DNA of 64,000 nucleotides from positions 3,162,501-3,226,500 of the forward strand of contig NC_133033.1 of assembly GCF_048771995.1 (NCBI RefSeq), written 5' to 3'. This document shows, one piece after another, positions 37,001-47,100 of the stretch (position 1 is its first letter; each line of letters starts with the position of its first letter). The DNA is from Taeniopygia guttata. Taxonomy: Eukaryota; Chordata; Aves; Passeriformes; Estrildidae. The notes below the pieces were generated by a model, which saw only the letters and a list, made by a program, of their open reading frames with translations, made no database searches and had not been told where the DNA came from. The translations under genes were made by a program, and so were the position numbers.

Positions 37001-40000
37001 TTTTTTTAATTTGAAAGAATTTATACTTTGTCTTCTTCCCTTTTTCGTCCTGTCACGCGGCATAGGAGGACTCTCAGGGAACATGTTCATGTTTCTGTGA
37101 GCACTCACATGCCTGTGTTTGCTACTGTGAAACTTGACATTTAAAAATGCTACCTGCTTTCAAGAGCCACTCTACAGCAACCAGGGTGTCTTTCAAAACA
37201 GTCCACAGGGCTTGAAATCCATTAGTGAAACTTAAGGCCAAGTAAATTTTCATGTCCAGGTGTAGATAATAAAGGAGCAGTAGGACTTCAGTTACACACA
37301 GGTGGTTTTGGACTGGGTTTTAAAAGCATCCCCTCCAGAATGAGAGTTTTCATTGCCATGTTTTTCCTCCAAGTTTAAGGGTGACACCAGCTCCTATTTC
37401 CATGAGGAAAACCTGCTGTGCTGCACCTTGGACCTGTTCTTAACTGGGACTGAGACGACGGCGACCGCCATCCGCTGGGCTCTGCTCTACATGGCCGCGT
37501 ACCCCCACATTCAGGGTAGGGCCACTGCGGGGTCCTTTGCTTAGCCCAAAATTAGGTAAGGGAACCTCAGGGAACAGAGTTATCCCAGCTCTGCCACGTC
37601 TGCACAGGATATGCCTGTGCCCCAGCTATCCTCTTGGAAAAATTTTGAAGACAAGTCTTAGGAGAAGCCATTGAGGGCACTGGGAGTGTTTAGCCCAGAA
37701 AAAAGGAGGCTTGGGGGTGACCTTCTTGTGCTCTACAAGTCCCTGAAAGGAGGGTGCAACCAAATGGGGTTGGTCTCTTCTCCCAAGGTATAAGTGATAG
37801 GATAAGGGGAAATGGCCTCAGGTTGTGCCAGGAGAGGTTTACCTTGGATATTAGGGGAAATTCCTTCACTGAAAAGGTTGTCCATCCCTAGAACAGTCTG
37901 CCCAGGGGAGCGGTGCAATCACCTTGGAAGTGTTCAAAAGGAGTGTGGATGTGGCACTTGGGGACATAGGTTGGTGGTGGCTGGGCAGTGGTGATTTAAT
38001 GGTTGGACTTGATCATTTAAGAGAGCTTCTCCAACCCTAAAAATTCTACGAAGAGGGCTATTTTGAATTTTCTTTTTCTCCCCGTAGAGAAAGTGCAGCA
38101 GGAGATCGACGCCGTGGTTGGGCAGTGCCGGCAGCCCTCGATGGCTGACAAGGAGAAGATGCCCTACACCAGCGCCGTGCTGAGCGAGGTCCTGCGTGTG
38201 GGCAACGTGGTGCCACTGGGTGTGCCCCGCATGGCCACCAGCGACACCACCCTGGCCGGCTTTCACCTGCCCAAAGTGCGTGAGACCACTTCATTCCACC
38301 AGCCTTCATCCCACCAGAGCAAGGTCTTCATGGCCCAAGCCCTGAATCTCACCTGGAGGGGAACTAGCCAGCAGGATCTTATAGAAATAGCCCAATTATT
38401 TATAAAATACGAGCCCTCCTGATGGATTGTGTGGGGCTGAGCTCAGTCAGTAGAACATGCGACTCTCAATCTCCAGGTCATGGGTTCGAGCCGCACGTTG
38501 GGCGCCAATCTGTAGGGAGCGCTGGACTCCAGGATGGTCCGGATGGATGGAGACGAGAGATCTCTGAAGTCTGGTCTTAGAATATGTGGTTCATTAGAAA
38601 GGGTGAAGGGCCCTGCTTGCAGTTGCCAGGCGCAGCTTGTGGCAAGCCCTAGGGAGTAGGGGCAGGGAGAGGCAACGGGCAGAGGATGCCAGGAGAGGGC
38701 TCCAAGAGGAAGTTCCAAGAGAGTGCTGGTCCCTCAGGCACACCTTATCAGGGAGCTTCAACGTGGGCTGGAACAAGACTTGGGCCAATGGGGTTACAGA
38801 TACCTGATACTTCAGGGGAGGTTACAGATGTGGGATGAACCATACATTGGGGGGTGAGACAGAACTTTCCATTTGACTTTTGAACCTATCTGTAGGTAAA
38901 AGAGCATTGTTTAATCCAAAGAGGGGATTGCTTTCAATCTGGCTATACTATTGTTTTCTAGTTGTTCAGTAACTAAGGTTTGGTATCTCAAATCTTGTTC
39001 TCATCTCAGTATCTGTATTTTCTAAATCTTTTGCCAGGCAATCATATTTATAAGGCTTTCCTATTTCATCTTTCCTGAAACCAGGGTCTTCATGGCCCAA
39101 GCACCAAATCTCACCTGGAGGGGAACTAGCCAGCAGGATCTTATAGAAATATCACAATTATTTAGAAAATACGAGCCCTCCTGATGGATTCTGCAGGGCT
39201 GTTATGGGTCTCACATCCTTACAGAGGAGAATTGTGAGATCCTCATAGTGTTGGCTGTAAGGTTTATGCCTTAAATTTTGTAAAAGTCACCCTCAACACA
39301 TTACAGGAATAGAGGAAACATAGGAAAGTAAACTGTTTGGGTTTGTTAATTCTACACAATATTAATAATCATCTATTAAAATTAGTAACCCTTGATGAAA
39401 GGTAAGTAATGAGTATTGTTTCACACTCTGTTCTGCAATTACAAAAGCAAATATGGGATTTATATATAAGTGGTCTCTTCCCTCTATATGACTGGTTGCA
39501 ATGAGGCAAATTTTTAAAATCCAGGCATTTTCCTCCACATTGATTAGAATATTTCTCTTGCTGATGGAGAATGTGGAGATAAACCAGATCAGTTTTATTT
39601 TGTTTTTTAAAACTACATTTAAAGACATCAATTGAAAATTACTTGATTAAATTGCTTCAAGGTCCTATGAGAATGCAGTGCTACCAGTTTAAACTTGGTT
39701 TGCGTGAACATCACCTCTTACTGCAGCTCAGGATGCAGATCAACACTCGGTGATCTATAAAGGCACACAGAAGTGAACAATCCTGCAGGATTTCACCCTC
39801 ATTTAATTACATAGCTTGGGGGGAAAAGTCTGTTTTGCCCTTAAAACTGTGTAGTTTACGGAGATAATAACAACCCAGTCTGGCAACATGTTGGATCCTC
39901 TCTGTGGCATAATCGCACCTTTTCCCCGCCTCTCGCAGGGCACCACCCTGATGACCAGCCTGACTTCAGTGATGTTCGACAAAAACGTGTGGGAGACTCC

Positions 40001-40706
40001 AAACACCTTTAATCCTGAACATTTCCTGGAAAACGGCCTGTACAGGAGACGGGAGGCTTTTCTGCCCTTCTCTGCAGGTAGGATGATGGATGGGGGGGGG
40101 CGGCTTTTCCTCTTGCAAAGCTTTTACTTTTTCCCCAAAACACTGCTTATAGAATAGGGGGTACCACTCCTGTCCAGCTTCCAGCCCATCCCCACAGTGA
40201 AAATCCCAGTCACCGTTAATAGAGGCTGCTCGGAGAGGGTAGGACATCAGTTTGTTACTGCAAGATTAAAAAAAAGGCTTTTCTTCTTGCATAAGTTACG
40301 TAACTGGGTTGTTCAGGCAGTTTCTGCTCTTCGCCTTTCAGAACAGGCACAGTTTGCTTGGCAGTAAAGTTCTGGGGCAGGTTTGAGCAGATTGTGTGGG
40401 TGAACATTGCCACCTAACCTTTCTGGGAAGAAAAGCTGCCGCAGCCTGTGCAAGGCGGCGCGGGCCAGAGGAGGCTCGGAGCTGGCTGGAGCTCGCTGGG
40501 GACCCTGTCGAGTTATTTGTGCTCCTTTTCCAGGCAAGAGGGCTTGTCCCGGGGAGCAGCTCGCCAGGACCGAGCTCTTCATCTTCTTCGTGGCCCTGCT
40601 GCAGAAGTTCACCTTCCAGGCCCCAGCAGCGCTGTCCTTCGCCTTCACGCTCAGCCTCACGCGCTGCCCCAAACCCTTCCAGCTCTGCGCCGTGCCCCGC
40701 CACTGA
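31083..40706 (+). CDS. CYP2J19: Cytochrome P450 2J19-like, duplicate 1, nine coding exons, 496 aa
   Basis: Exons: 31083–31289, 32836–32998, 33625–33765, 35698–35858, 36651–36827, 37374–37515, 38088–38275, 39939–40077 and 40534–40706. All introns are GT–AG, the phases are those of CYP2 genes, and the sum is 1,491 nt with a TGA stop. The protein has an N-terminal anchor (about residues 18–33) followed by a basic stretch and NFPPGP hinge, W133xxxR137, I-helix T307-G-T-E-T-T312, E364xxR367, a PEHF motif (419–422) and the heme loop F437–G446 with Cys444. It is expected in the ER membrane as a CPR-dependent monooxygenase. CYP2J19 is linked in birds to C4-ketolation of carotenoids (red cone droplets, red beaks). 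Compared with the third gene it lacks three residues after the C helix, and its I helix has TGxxTT instead of AGxxTT. The start is the first ATG in frame with the anchor. The symbol rests on synteny and copy number. Confidence 0.9.
35352..35673 (-). mobile_element. CR1 LINE fragment in intron 3 (copy 1)
   Basis: It starts 'atcatagaatcatggccag', the complement of the CR1 terminus, and continues with CR1 blocks such as 'ggtgactccaccactgccct', 'gggcagccccttccaa' and 'cttgttccttgggagacaag'. It ends about 24 bp before exon 4, so it directly adjoins the polypyrimidine tract of that acceptor. Confidence 0.9.
37660..38055 (+). mobile_element. CR1 LINE 3' fragment in intron 6 (copy 1)
   Basis: It matches about 400 bp of CR1 3' sequence in sense orientation: 'ggtctcttctcccaagg', 'ggggaaatggcctcaggttg', 'ttggatattaggggaaattc', 'tggatgtggcacttggggac', 'ggttggacttgatcattt' and a degenerate 'aaaattctacgaag' end. 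It stops about 30 bp before exon 7. Confidence 0.92.
38322..38439 (+). repeat. 118-bp direct repeat, left copy, flanking the tRNA–LTR insertion
   Basis: The block from 'ggtcttcatggcccaagc' to 'gatggattgtgtggggctg' recurs at 39,084–39,201 with about ten mismatches. The paralogous intron of the second gene has only one such block. It lies about 46 bp after exon 7. Confidence 0.9.
38433..38507 (+). other. tRNA-Lys-derived sequence with 3' CCA, fused to an LTR
   Basis: The segment follows tRNA-Lys(CTT) from the D arm ('ctgagctcagtcagtagaac') through a degraded anticodon arm (loop CTCTCAA) to the T arm ('gggttcgagcc') and acceptor 3' strand 'gttgggcgcca'. The terminal CCA is present although eukaryotic tRNA genes do not encode it, and the first few bases of the acceptor 5' strand are missing. 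It is therefore a reverse copy of a tRNA primer and not a tRNA gene: the anticodon stem no longer pairs and no T-run terminator follows. The last 18 bases correspond to a retroviral tRNA-Lys primer-binding site. Confidence 0.8.
38511..39083 (-). mobile_element. Endogenous retrovirus LTR, reverse orientation, next to the tRNA copy
   Basis: Read on the minus strand the 573-bp segment starts TGG and ends ACA, the TG…CA termini of LTRs. It is followed by GAT and then a primer-binding-site match to tRNA-Lys ('tggcgcccaacgtgcggc'). No gag, pol or env sequence is present. Where a provirus would continue into its leader, the sequence instead runs on through nearly the whole tRNA and into host DNA. 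The family is not recognised; the Lys primer would fit an avian class II (beta-like) element. Confidence 0.68.
39084..39201 (+). repeat. 118-bp direct repeat, right copy
   Basis: It begins exactly at the LTR edge ('gggtcttcatggcccaagc') and continues into ordinary intron-7 sequence that aligns with the second gene. It differs from the left copy at about ten positions, roughly four times the divergence seen between the two segmental duplicates. Confidence 0.9.
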
Positions 40707-41301
40707 GGCAGGCCTGGGGCTGCCCCACAGCCCCCTGCAGCCTCACAAGCTGGGGAATCCCCTTCTCCTGGCCACCCCAGAGATGTTGGGCTGAAATGAT
40801 GGGCATTTCATCCCATCAACCCAGGTTCAGCAGCCACTGGAATCTGGGTGGTAGGGAAAGGGCTCAAGGGCCACATCCCACATGCTGCAGCAAACACAAC
40901 ACTTTCGGCTCTTCCCTTCACCTCATTCCTGCTCCCTGCTACCAGTCTGATAATATGCATTGATTTAAAAGCCTTATTACCTAATTTCTACTGTCAGAGA
41001 TTCCCAGGAAGGTGTCTGCCAGCTGCAAAAGCATGGTTTGATGTTGAATTTCCCATAGGGAATATGTCCATCACCCAGAGACCCCTTAGCAGCCCCTAAT
41101 GCTGCAGCACCCAAATAGCCAAGGGCTCCTGAGGTGTCTTTGCTCAGAGAGAGCTGCTGACCTTGGACACAAGCTCTGGACTCATGACACAGCATCAATT
41201 TGGACTTTCAGGTGGCCACAACTAATCCTGAGCCTCAACTGGGCTCGGGCTCAGGGTGCTGGACACTCCCTGCAGCACCACATTGCTGCTGTGCGATGGA
41301 A

Positions 41302-41440
41302 ATCACAGAATCAAAGAATAGTTTGGCTTGAAAGGGACCTTAAAGATCAGCCCCTCTGCCATGGGTAGGGACACCTTCCACAAAATCAGGTTGCTTCAAG
41401 CCCCTATCCAGCCTGGCCTTGGACACTTCCAGGGATAAAA
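41302..41440 (-). mobile_element. CR1 LINE fragment in the 3' UTR (copy 1 only)
   Basis: It begins 'atcacagaatcaaagaatag' and continues with 'gaaagggaccttaaagatca', 'gccatgggtagggacacctt' and 'cttggacacttccaggg', a clear antisense CR1 3' end. It sits in the 902-bp segment absent from copy 2. Being old, it shows that copy 2 lost this segment. Confidence 0.92.
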
Positions 41441-42631
41441 AATATCTAAGCAGAGATCTCTGCAGCAGCAGCAAGTGTGTTTTTGAATCTCAAAGAACAT
41501 GTGGGAATTTTAACTAGGAGGCTACAGGGGAGTAGAAGCTGTTTCTACCAAAGCCCAACCCAAGTGGGATGACACAGGGAGCTGTGTTTCCAGCAGATCT
41601 GGAAGAGCTATAAAAATATGATATAACAATTTTATATTAGAAAAGCAAAAGGTTTGCACTAGTAAAATACAAATCAGAAAGGCTGTAACAAAATAATCCT
41701 CTGGGGTTGGTGGGGAGCAGTTCACCTGAAGCGCAGCAGAAAGGGAACAGCAGAGGGTGTTGGAAGGGTCGTGCCTGTGGCAGCTCAGCACTGGCCCTCA
41801 GGAAGGAAGTGTTGGAACAGCGGCTTTGTGGTGGGAAATCGTGAGTTCAGCACTTCCCCTCTGCTTCTGGCAAAGATTTGTGTCTGTGTGTGACAGCATG
41901 GGCATAGCCGGGGGCTGAGGGAGCGGCTGGGTCAGGGCACCCTGCATGATGGACGCGGCTTCTTCCTTTGCCAGGCCTCTTTGCATAAGAGTTAATTAAA
42001 TATGCAACCTGTAGAGAATTTTTCCATTTATGTGACCGAGCATTTGTGCTTAGAAATGCTGTCTCCTGCGTGCTTCAGTCTGGACTATAGTCACAGCAAA
42101 GATTCTTCTTCTTGCTTTTGTTTTGTTTTGCTTCTCACCTTTCATAAGTGACTTTTCTGTGGGTACCCACGTAGGATATGGACTAGTTAGGAGGAAAAGA
42201 GGATTACATCGAGTTTCATTTCCACTGGTTTTCTCCTCTGTCCCCGGCAATAGTGGCTTTGCTGTGGTACAAAGCAAAGTAAAAAAAAATCCTGTGCAGT
42301 GACAGATTTGTGCCACAGGGGAGAGTCCTCTGCACATCACATCCCTGCCACGCTGGGCACACGGGATTCTGTCACTGAGCTGTCCTTCCCACTGATCACT
42401 GTAATCCTATTGTGCTTTTAATTATTGTTTCACAGTCACAGGCTCCCATGTAGTGTTCTTTTGTTTGTAAAAGAGAAAACGTAAAAGATACAGGGACTTT
42501 TATTAACCTATGAAGTCTTCAACGGCATTCGGGACAAGGCACTGGTTTCTCTCCATTTTTGTGTTCGTTCTACTTGTAGGTCTGACCTCTGGCTTGTAGC
42601 TACAGCTTGTATTATCTGCACTGGCTTAGCA

Positions 42632-42637
42632 AATAAA
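42632..42637 (+). terminator. CYP2J19: Poly(A) signal AATAAA (copy 1)
   Basis: Canonical AATAAA followed by a T/C-rich stretch. The duplication breakpoint lies 33 bp further on, so the signal and probable cleavage site are inside the duplicated unit. Confidence 0.65.
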
Positions 42638-42958
42638 TATTGATCTCTTCTCTCTTTCATTTCCAACTTGCTGTTCCCCGTTTGCTGCCTTATCCCATCC
42701 AGGAAGCTGTAAATAATATTTCAAAGCAAGAAGGGTTGGGTTGCAGATAACTTTTGCCCCTAAAAATGACTCCTGCCATAGCCAAAGTGCAGGTCTGTCA
42801 GCCTGCTTCTAAGATAATGAAAGACAGGGACAGCAAAGCTTTTAAAAATGGTGAAAGACCAGAGAATACCAGAATTTTTTTCCAATTATTGTTTCATATG
42901 AAAAGCTGCACTTCTTTTTCCTTAAAAATTAAAGCTTTCTTTAAAGCTGAAGACACAG

Positions 42959-43040
42959 CATCCCTGCCCATGGCAGGAGGTTGGAACCAGAGGATCTTTA
43001 AGTTCCCATTACACCTCAACCATCATAGGATTCTATGGCA
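42959..43040 (+). mobile_element. CR1 LINE 3' end (copy 2)
   Basis: Counterpart of the fragment in the first unit, with small differences ('cccattacacctcaacc' in place of 'cccattcaaccccagcc'). Confidence 0.85.
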
Positions 43041-43155
43041 GTAAAAAATGACCATCCTTCAGAATTTTTCATATTAAATTCTCATTCAACCCAAACCATC
43101 ATAAGATTCTGCGGCAGTAAAAACTGACCATCCCTCAGAATTTCTCACATTAAGT
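43003..43155 (+). repeat. Two-copy 76-bp tandem repeat (copy 2)
   Basis: Counterpart of the CR1-tail tandem repeat in the first unit; both repeats are retained. Confidence 0.85.
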
Positions 43156-43755
43156 TCTAGGCAATTAATTTTGAAACTCATTCTTTATAGTTTTGCTATA
43201 GGACAAATTTAGATTCCTCTTAAAAGGAGAAAAAATAAAAGAAAATAAAGAAAGAGAGAGCTGGGACCAAGTTGTAGCTAAATATCAGCAGGCGACACAA
43301 GATTCATTCCAAGTCATAGAGGTCACTGTCAGTCCACTGCAGCCTTCCCCCAGGATAGTGTGAAGCTTTATTCAAAGGAGAGTTTTGGAAAACCCAGGAG
43401 ATTTAAATGCATAAGGTCCAATCCCACGGCAAGCACATGAGCCTATGTTCTCACTCTTGAAATTAAGCTCCTTTAAGTCTCATCTGTGTGGCTGGGAGAG
43501 CCCTGGGCCCCTGCAGTTCTTCCCTAGTCTGAACCTCCCCTGACGGCTCCAGCAAAGCCAGGAAGGTTTTGGTGGGCACTGAAGGCACCCAGCCCATGCA
43601 GATGGTGCTTAGCACTTAACAGGATCAGCCCCTCAGCCCCTTGTGTGGTGCCATCACCTCAGATGCCTCACCATCCCTGAAACTACGCGACGCCCACCAC
43701 ATGTGATCGGCCCCATAAGCTGCTTTCACCTCACCTCAGATGTTTGCTCTGCTGA

Positions 43756-43783
43756 TAATCCCAGTGGGGTGTCCATATAAAGG
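43756..43783 (+). promoter_or_regulatory. Candidate core promoter: TAATCC site and TATA box (copy 2)
   Basis: TAATCC at 43,756–43,761 and TATAAAGG at 43,776–43,783 are unchanged in sequence and spacing from the first unit. The flank available to this copy beyond about 1.1 kb is the 3' end of duplicate 1, not the upstream desert. Confidence 0.5.
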
Positions 43784-44122
43784 AGCCCTTGTTCCTTGTT
43801 CAGGGCAAAAGGGAGGAATGCTCTCCCATAAGAAAATTAGGGAGTTGACAGAGATGTAAAGCTAAAAGTTTTGCAAGATTGCTTTGGCTTGGCCAAACGT
43901 TGTGAGGTTTCAGGGTTGTTTTTGGAGATCCTGGTGTTTAAAGTTAGTTATTCAGCAGGTGGTCTGGCAGAAGCTGTGTATGGAAAGGCTGCTCCAGTCA
44001 GCTATCAGCATTTTAGCTTTTTTTTGTTTCTTCTCCAGTCCTTGCTTACTCCCGTTTTTTCAAATGTAATACCAGAATCAAGTCTCTTCCTGGGATGAAA
44101 ACCTGCGAGTACATCAGCCAAG

Positions 44123-47100
44123 ATGGAGCTTCAGTTTTGGCCTGATTTGGTGTCTGTCTTGAAAAAGATGAACAGTTGGATGGTCCTGGTGGTTCTGGTC
44201 ATACTGATTTTAATTATTGACCTAGTGAGAAAGAGACGACCCAGGAATTTCCCTCCAGGGCCGCAGCTCTTTCCTCTCGTGGGAACCGTTGTGGACTTTA
44301 AGCAGCCTCTCCATCTTGCACTGCAGAAGGTAAGAGCTCCATGGACATTTTCCCTATTAACAATATCTTTCCCTTCCATGGCTCTTTCCACCACACTGAG
44401 AAGCAGCAAGAGCAGACTCTGCAGAGCTGGGTATATAATAACCACATGTTATAGATGACCCTTCTTGCTTTTATCTCTCACTATCACCTCCTTTTTCAGG
44501 GGAGTAGGATGGTCCAATGGAAAAGAAATCCATCATGGAGCAAGACCTATATGTTCCTCCTTTCTCTTCCCATCTGACTGTGACCATTTCCTTCTGGACC
44601 CCAGAAAGGACTCAGAAGGGCTGGGCCAGGCTGGGGGACAGGAGAAAAGTGCTGTGTGACAGCTGAACTGTTTGGAGATCACCTCTGAAAATTGTCCTGT
44701 CATTGTCTTTGCTCAGAGGCCAACAACTCACCTCATCACATCTGAAAGAAACATTTTAAATCCTGAGTTATGTCCTGTGGCTTCTTCTATGTTGCAGAAA
44801 GAGGCAGTAATCTCTCTGGAAAGGTTTCCATATCTTTGGCTCCCACCAGAGACAAAAAGAGAGAGATTTTATACATATGCTAAGTGTTCCTCTCTGAAAA
44901 GGTGGAAGAAGTTCTGGCATGCTGACTGCAAAAATCCTTTCTGGTGACTGTTTGTCTCTTGCTTTTGTGTCAGAGTGACACCAGCCTGTCTACCCTTGGT
45001 GTTCTCAGGCCTCCAGCATGGTTGGTCCCTGAGGGAATCCTCAGGGAAGGCTGAGGCAGCGAATTTAGAATAATTTGCCAATACACACAGTTGTTATGAA
45101 AATTAACCCTGTTTATTTACAAGCACACAATGACTGAGACACCCAATTGGTCCCAGGCTGGTGTCACAAGTCACCACAGCAGTGTGGGGTGACCCTGTGA
45201 GTCCTTCCATGTAGATTCATTCTAAGAAGAGGATGAGCTCCTTGACAGAGGGAAGATATGATCCCCCCTTTTACCCTTATACATCTCAGAGGAGACACTA
45301 ATGCCAGCAAAGTCCATGCAAGGAAAATGGCTGCCATTTGGCCATAAATGCACTCAGGCTTAAAATTGGAAGTACGTGTCTAGCAATAAGCAGTTAGAGC
45401 TCCTGTCTAAATGGGAGAGCTGGAGAAGAAACCACACCACTCTAGACAAAAAGTTGATGAAAGGGACAATTTGTCATGCTTTGCCCTCAGCAGGAGGAGT
45501 CTGAGTGTGGTGACCCAGGTGGTGGGACAGAAAGGAACAGAGCAGATGCCCATCAGTTACAAAGCAAATTACATCCTTGTCACAAGCCAAACTGATGTAA
45601 ACACCTGGTCCAGCCCTGGTCACAGTAGATAACAAATAGAAGCAATCCATCTCTCCCAAACTACAGCCCTCCAGCCCTTCTTATGCCTTCTCCAGCCTTC
45701 ATGGAGGAGCTGAGATTGGATGGGACCTGCACGCTTGGGTTTGGGTTTCTCTCAAGTCCCTTTGCTTCAAGCAGGGTTAAATTCAAAGTCAGATTTCCCT
45801 GTTCAAGGTCTTGGCCTGGTGAGTTTTGAAAATCCCCATCTTCTTGTTCTCAGAGGACAATGGGCTCTCTTTCAGCTTACGGGTCAGTACGGGAACATCT
45901 TCAGCGTGCAGTTTGGAAGTCTGACATTCGTGGTGGTCAGCGGGTACCAGATGGTGAGAGAAGCTCTTGTCCACCAGGCTGAAACATTTGCTGATCGGCC
46001 AAATATTCCACTCCTCCAAGAAATATTTCGAGGCTTTGGTAAGATACCAGGATTTTGGGACAAACCTTTCATCTCTTTGCAATGGTAACTGTTAGAGGGA
46101 AAGAAACGGGTTGAATTCAACCCTTGGGAGTTGCACCTGTGAAAGCCTGCACAGGGCAAGGCTAGAATACTCCTAATCTCAGAGGGGTATGTTTTAATCT
46201 CTGGGCAATTTAGGGATGAGCATGGGCTCAAAACCAGAGTTTAATGAAAGAGGAGATACAAATGCAAGCTCTCTCAAGATCCATACACTTGCAGCGTTTC
46301 CCCTTGCTTTTCATTTCTCCTTTACTTTTCCTGCCTGGGTTGCACACAGCTCCAGAGACGGGGTGCTCCTGCCTGCAGCTCTGCCAACAGCGTGAGAGTA
46401 CTCAGAGTATTTTGGCTTACACCTTTTTTCCCCACGCAAAGTGACAAAGTTGCAGATTAAAGCAAATCCATAAAGTTAGATCTTTAGCATAAGCCAATGA
46501 CTCTTGAATTTTAATTCCCAGGCAAAGCCACAGCCTTTTCCACATCCACGAGCTTTGTTTGCCTTGCTTTGGGGTTTTTGTCCATGATGAATGTCTGTTT
46601 TAGAATTCTAACACTCACAAATGACCCAGAGAGAGGATTGTTCACCTGTTTTTTCCACCTACAGGGCTCATATCATCCAATGGGCACATATGGAGGCAGC
46701 AGAGAAAGTTTGCTTCAGCAACACTGAAAAGCCTTGCTGTAAACTTTGAGGAAAAAGTGCAAGAGGAGAGTCGGTACCTCGTGGAGACAATTGAGGAGGA
46801 GAAAGGTGGGGGTTAATGCACAGCACAGTGCTCAGAGCTTCCAGCTAAATGAATGATGAGAAGTAAAACTCTTACCCCAGCACAGCCACAAACGTACAAT
46901 ACATTTCTTCAATAGCACAAATCTCTATCTTACACTTCCAGACTGTGCCTTTTAGCACTTCTTGTAGACCTCAGGCCTCCTATTTTAGCTGTTCCTTATA
47001 AATATTAAGCAAATATATACCAGGTGGTTATTAAAACATGAGTGTTTACATGGCTAAGGAAGTGTCTCATGCATTCTGCAAAGGAATAAACGCAGCTCTC

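Larger units (their letters stand above)
40707..42655 (+). other. CYP2J19: 3' UTR of duplicate 1 (about 1.95 kb, inferred)
   Basis: From the TGA at 40,704–40,706 to just past the AATAAA at 42,632 there is no other canonical poly(A) signal that I noticed. It contains a 902-bp segment (40,801–41,702) missing from the second copy and a CR1 fragment. The extent is inferred and no transcript was seen. Confidence 0.5.
29634..42670 (+). repeat. Tandem segmental duplication, copy 1 (13.0 kb)
   Basis: The segment matches the next 11.3 kb (42,671–53,975) base for base apart from scattered substitutions (about 2% in intron 1, 0.9% in coding exons) and a few large indels. The left edge lies after 'cccattg' at 29,633 and the right edge after 'ccaacttg' at 42,670; the three bases TTG are shared at both breakpoints. 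One unit spans about 1.1 kb of promoter flank, the entire P450 gene and its poly(A) signal, so a complete transcription unit was duplicated. Confidence 0.95.

Noticed and set aside
38433-38507. A functional tRNA-Lys gene
   Set aside because: It carries an encoded CCA, lacks the first acceptor bases, has a broken anticodon stem and altered loop, has no T-run terminator, and is fused to an LTR.
40338-40963. Several long overlapping frames around exon 9 (and at 52,630–53,234)
   Set aside because: They are shadows of the GC-rich exon 9 and flanks; only the frame with the heme loop is in phase with exon 8.
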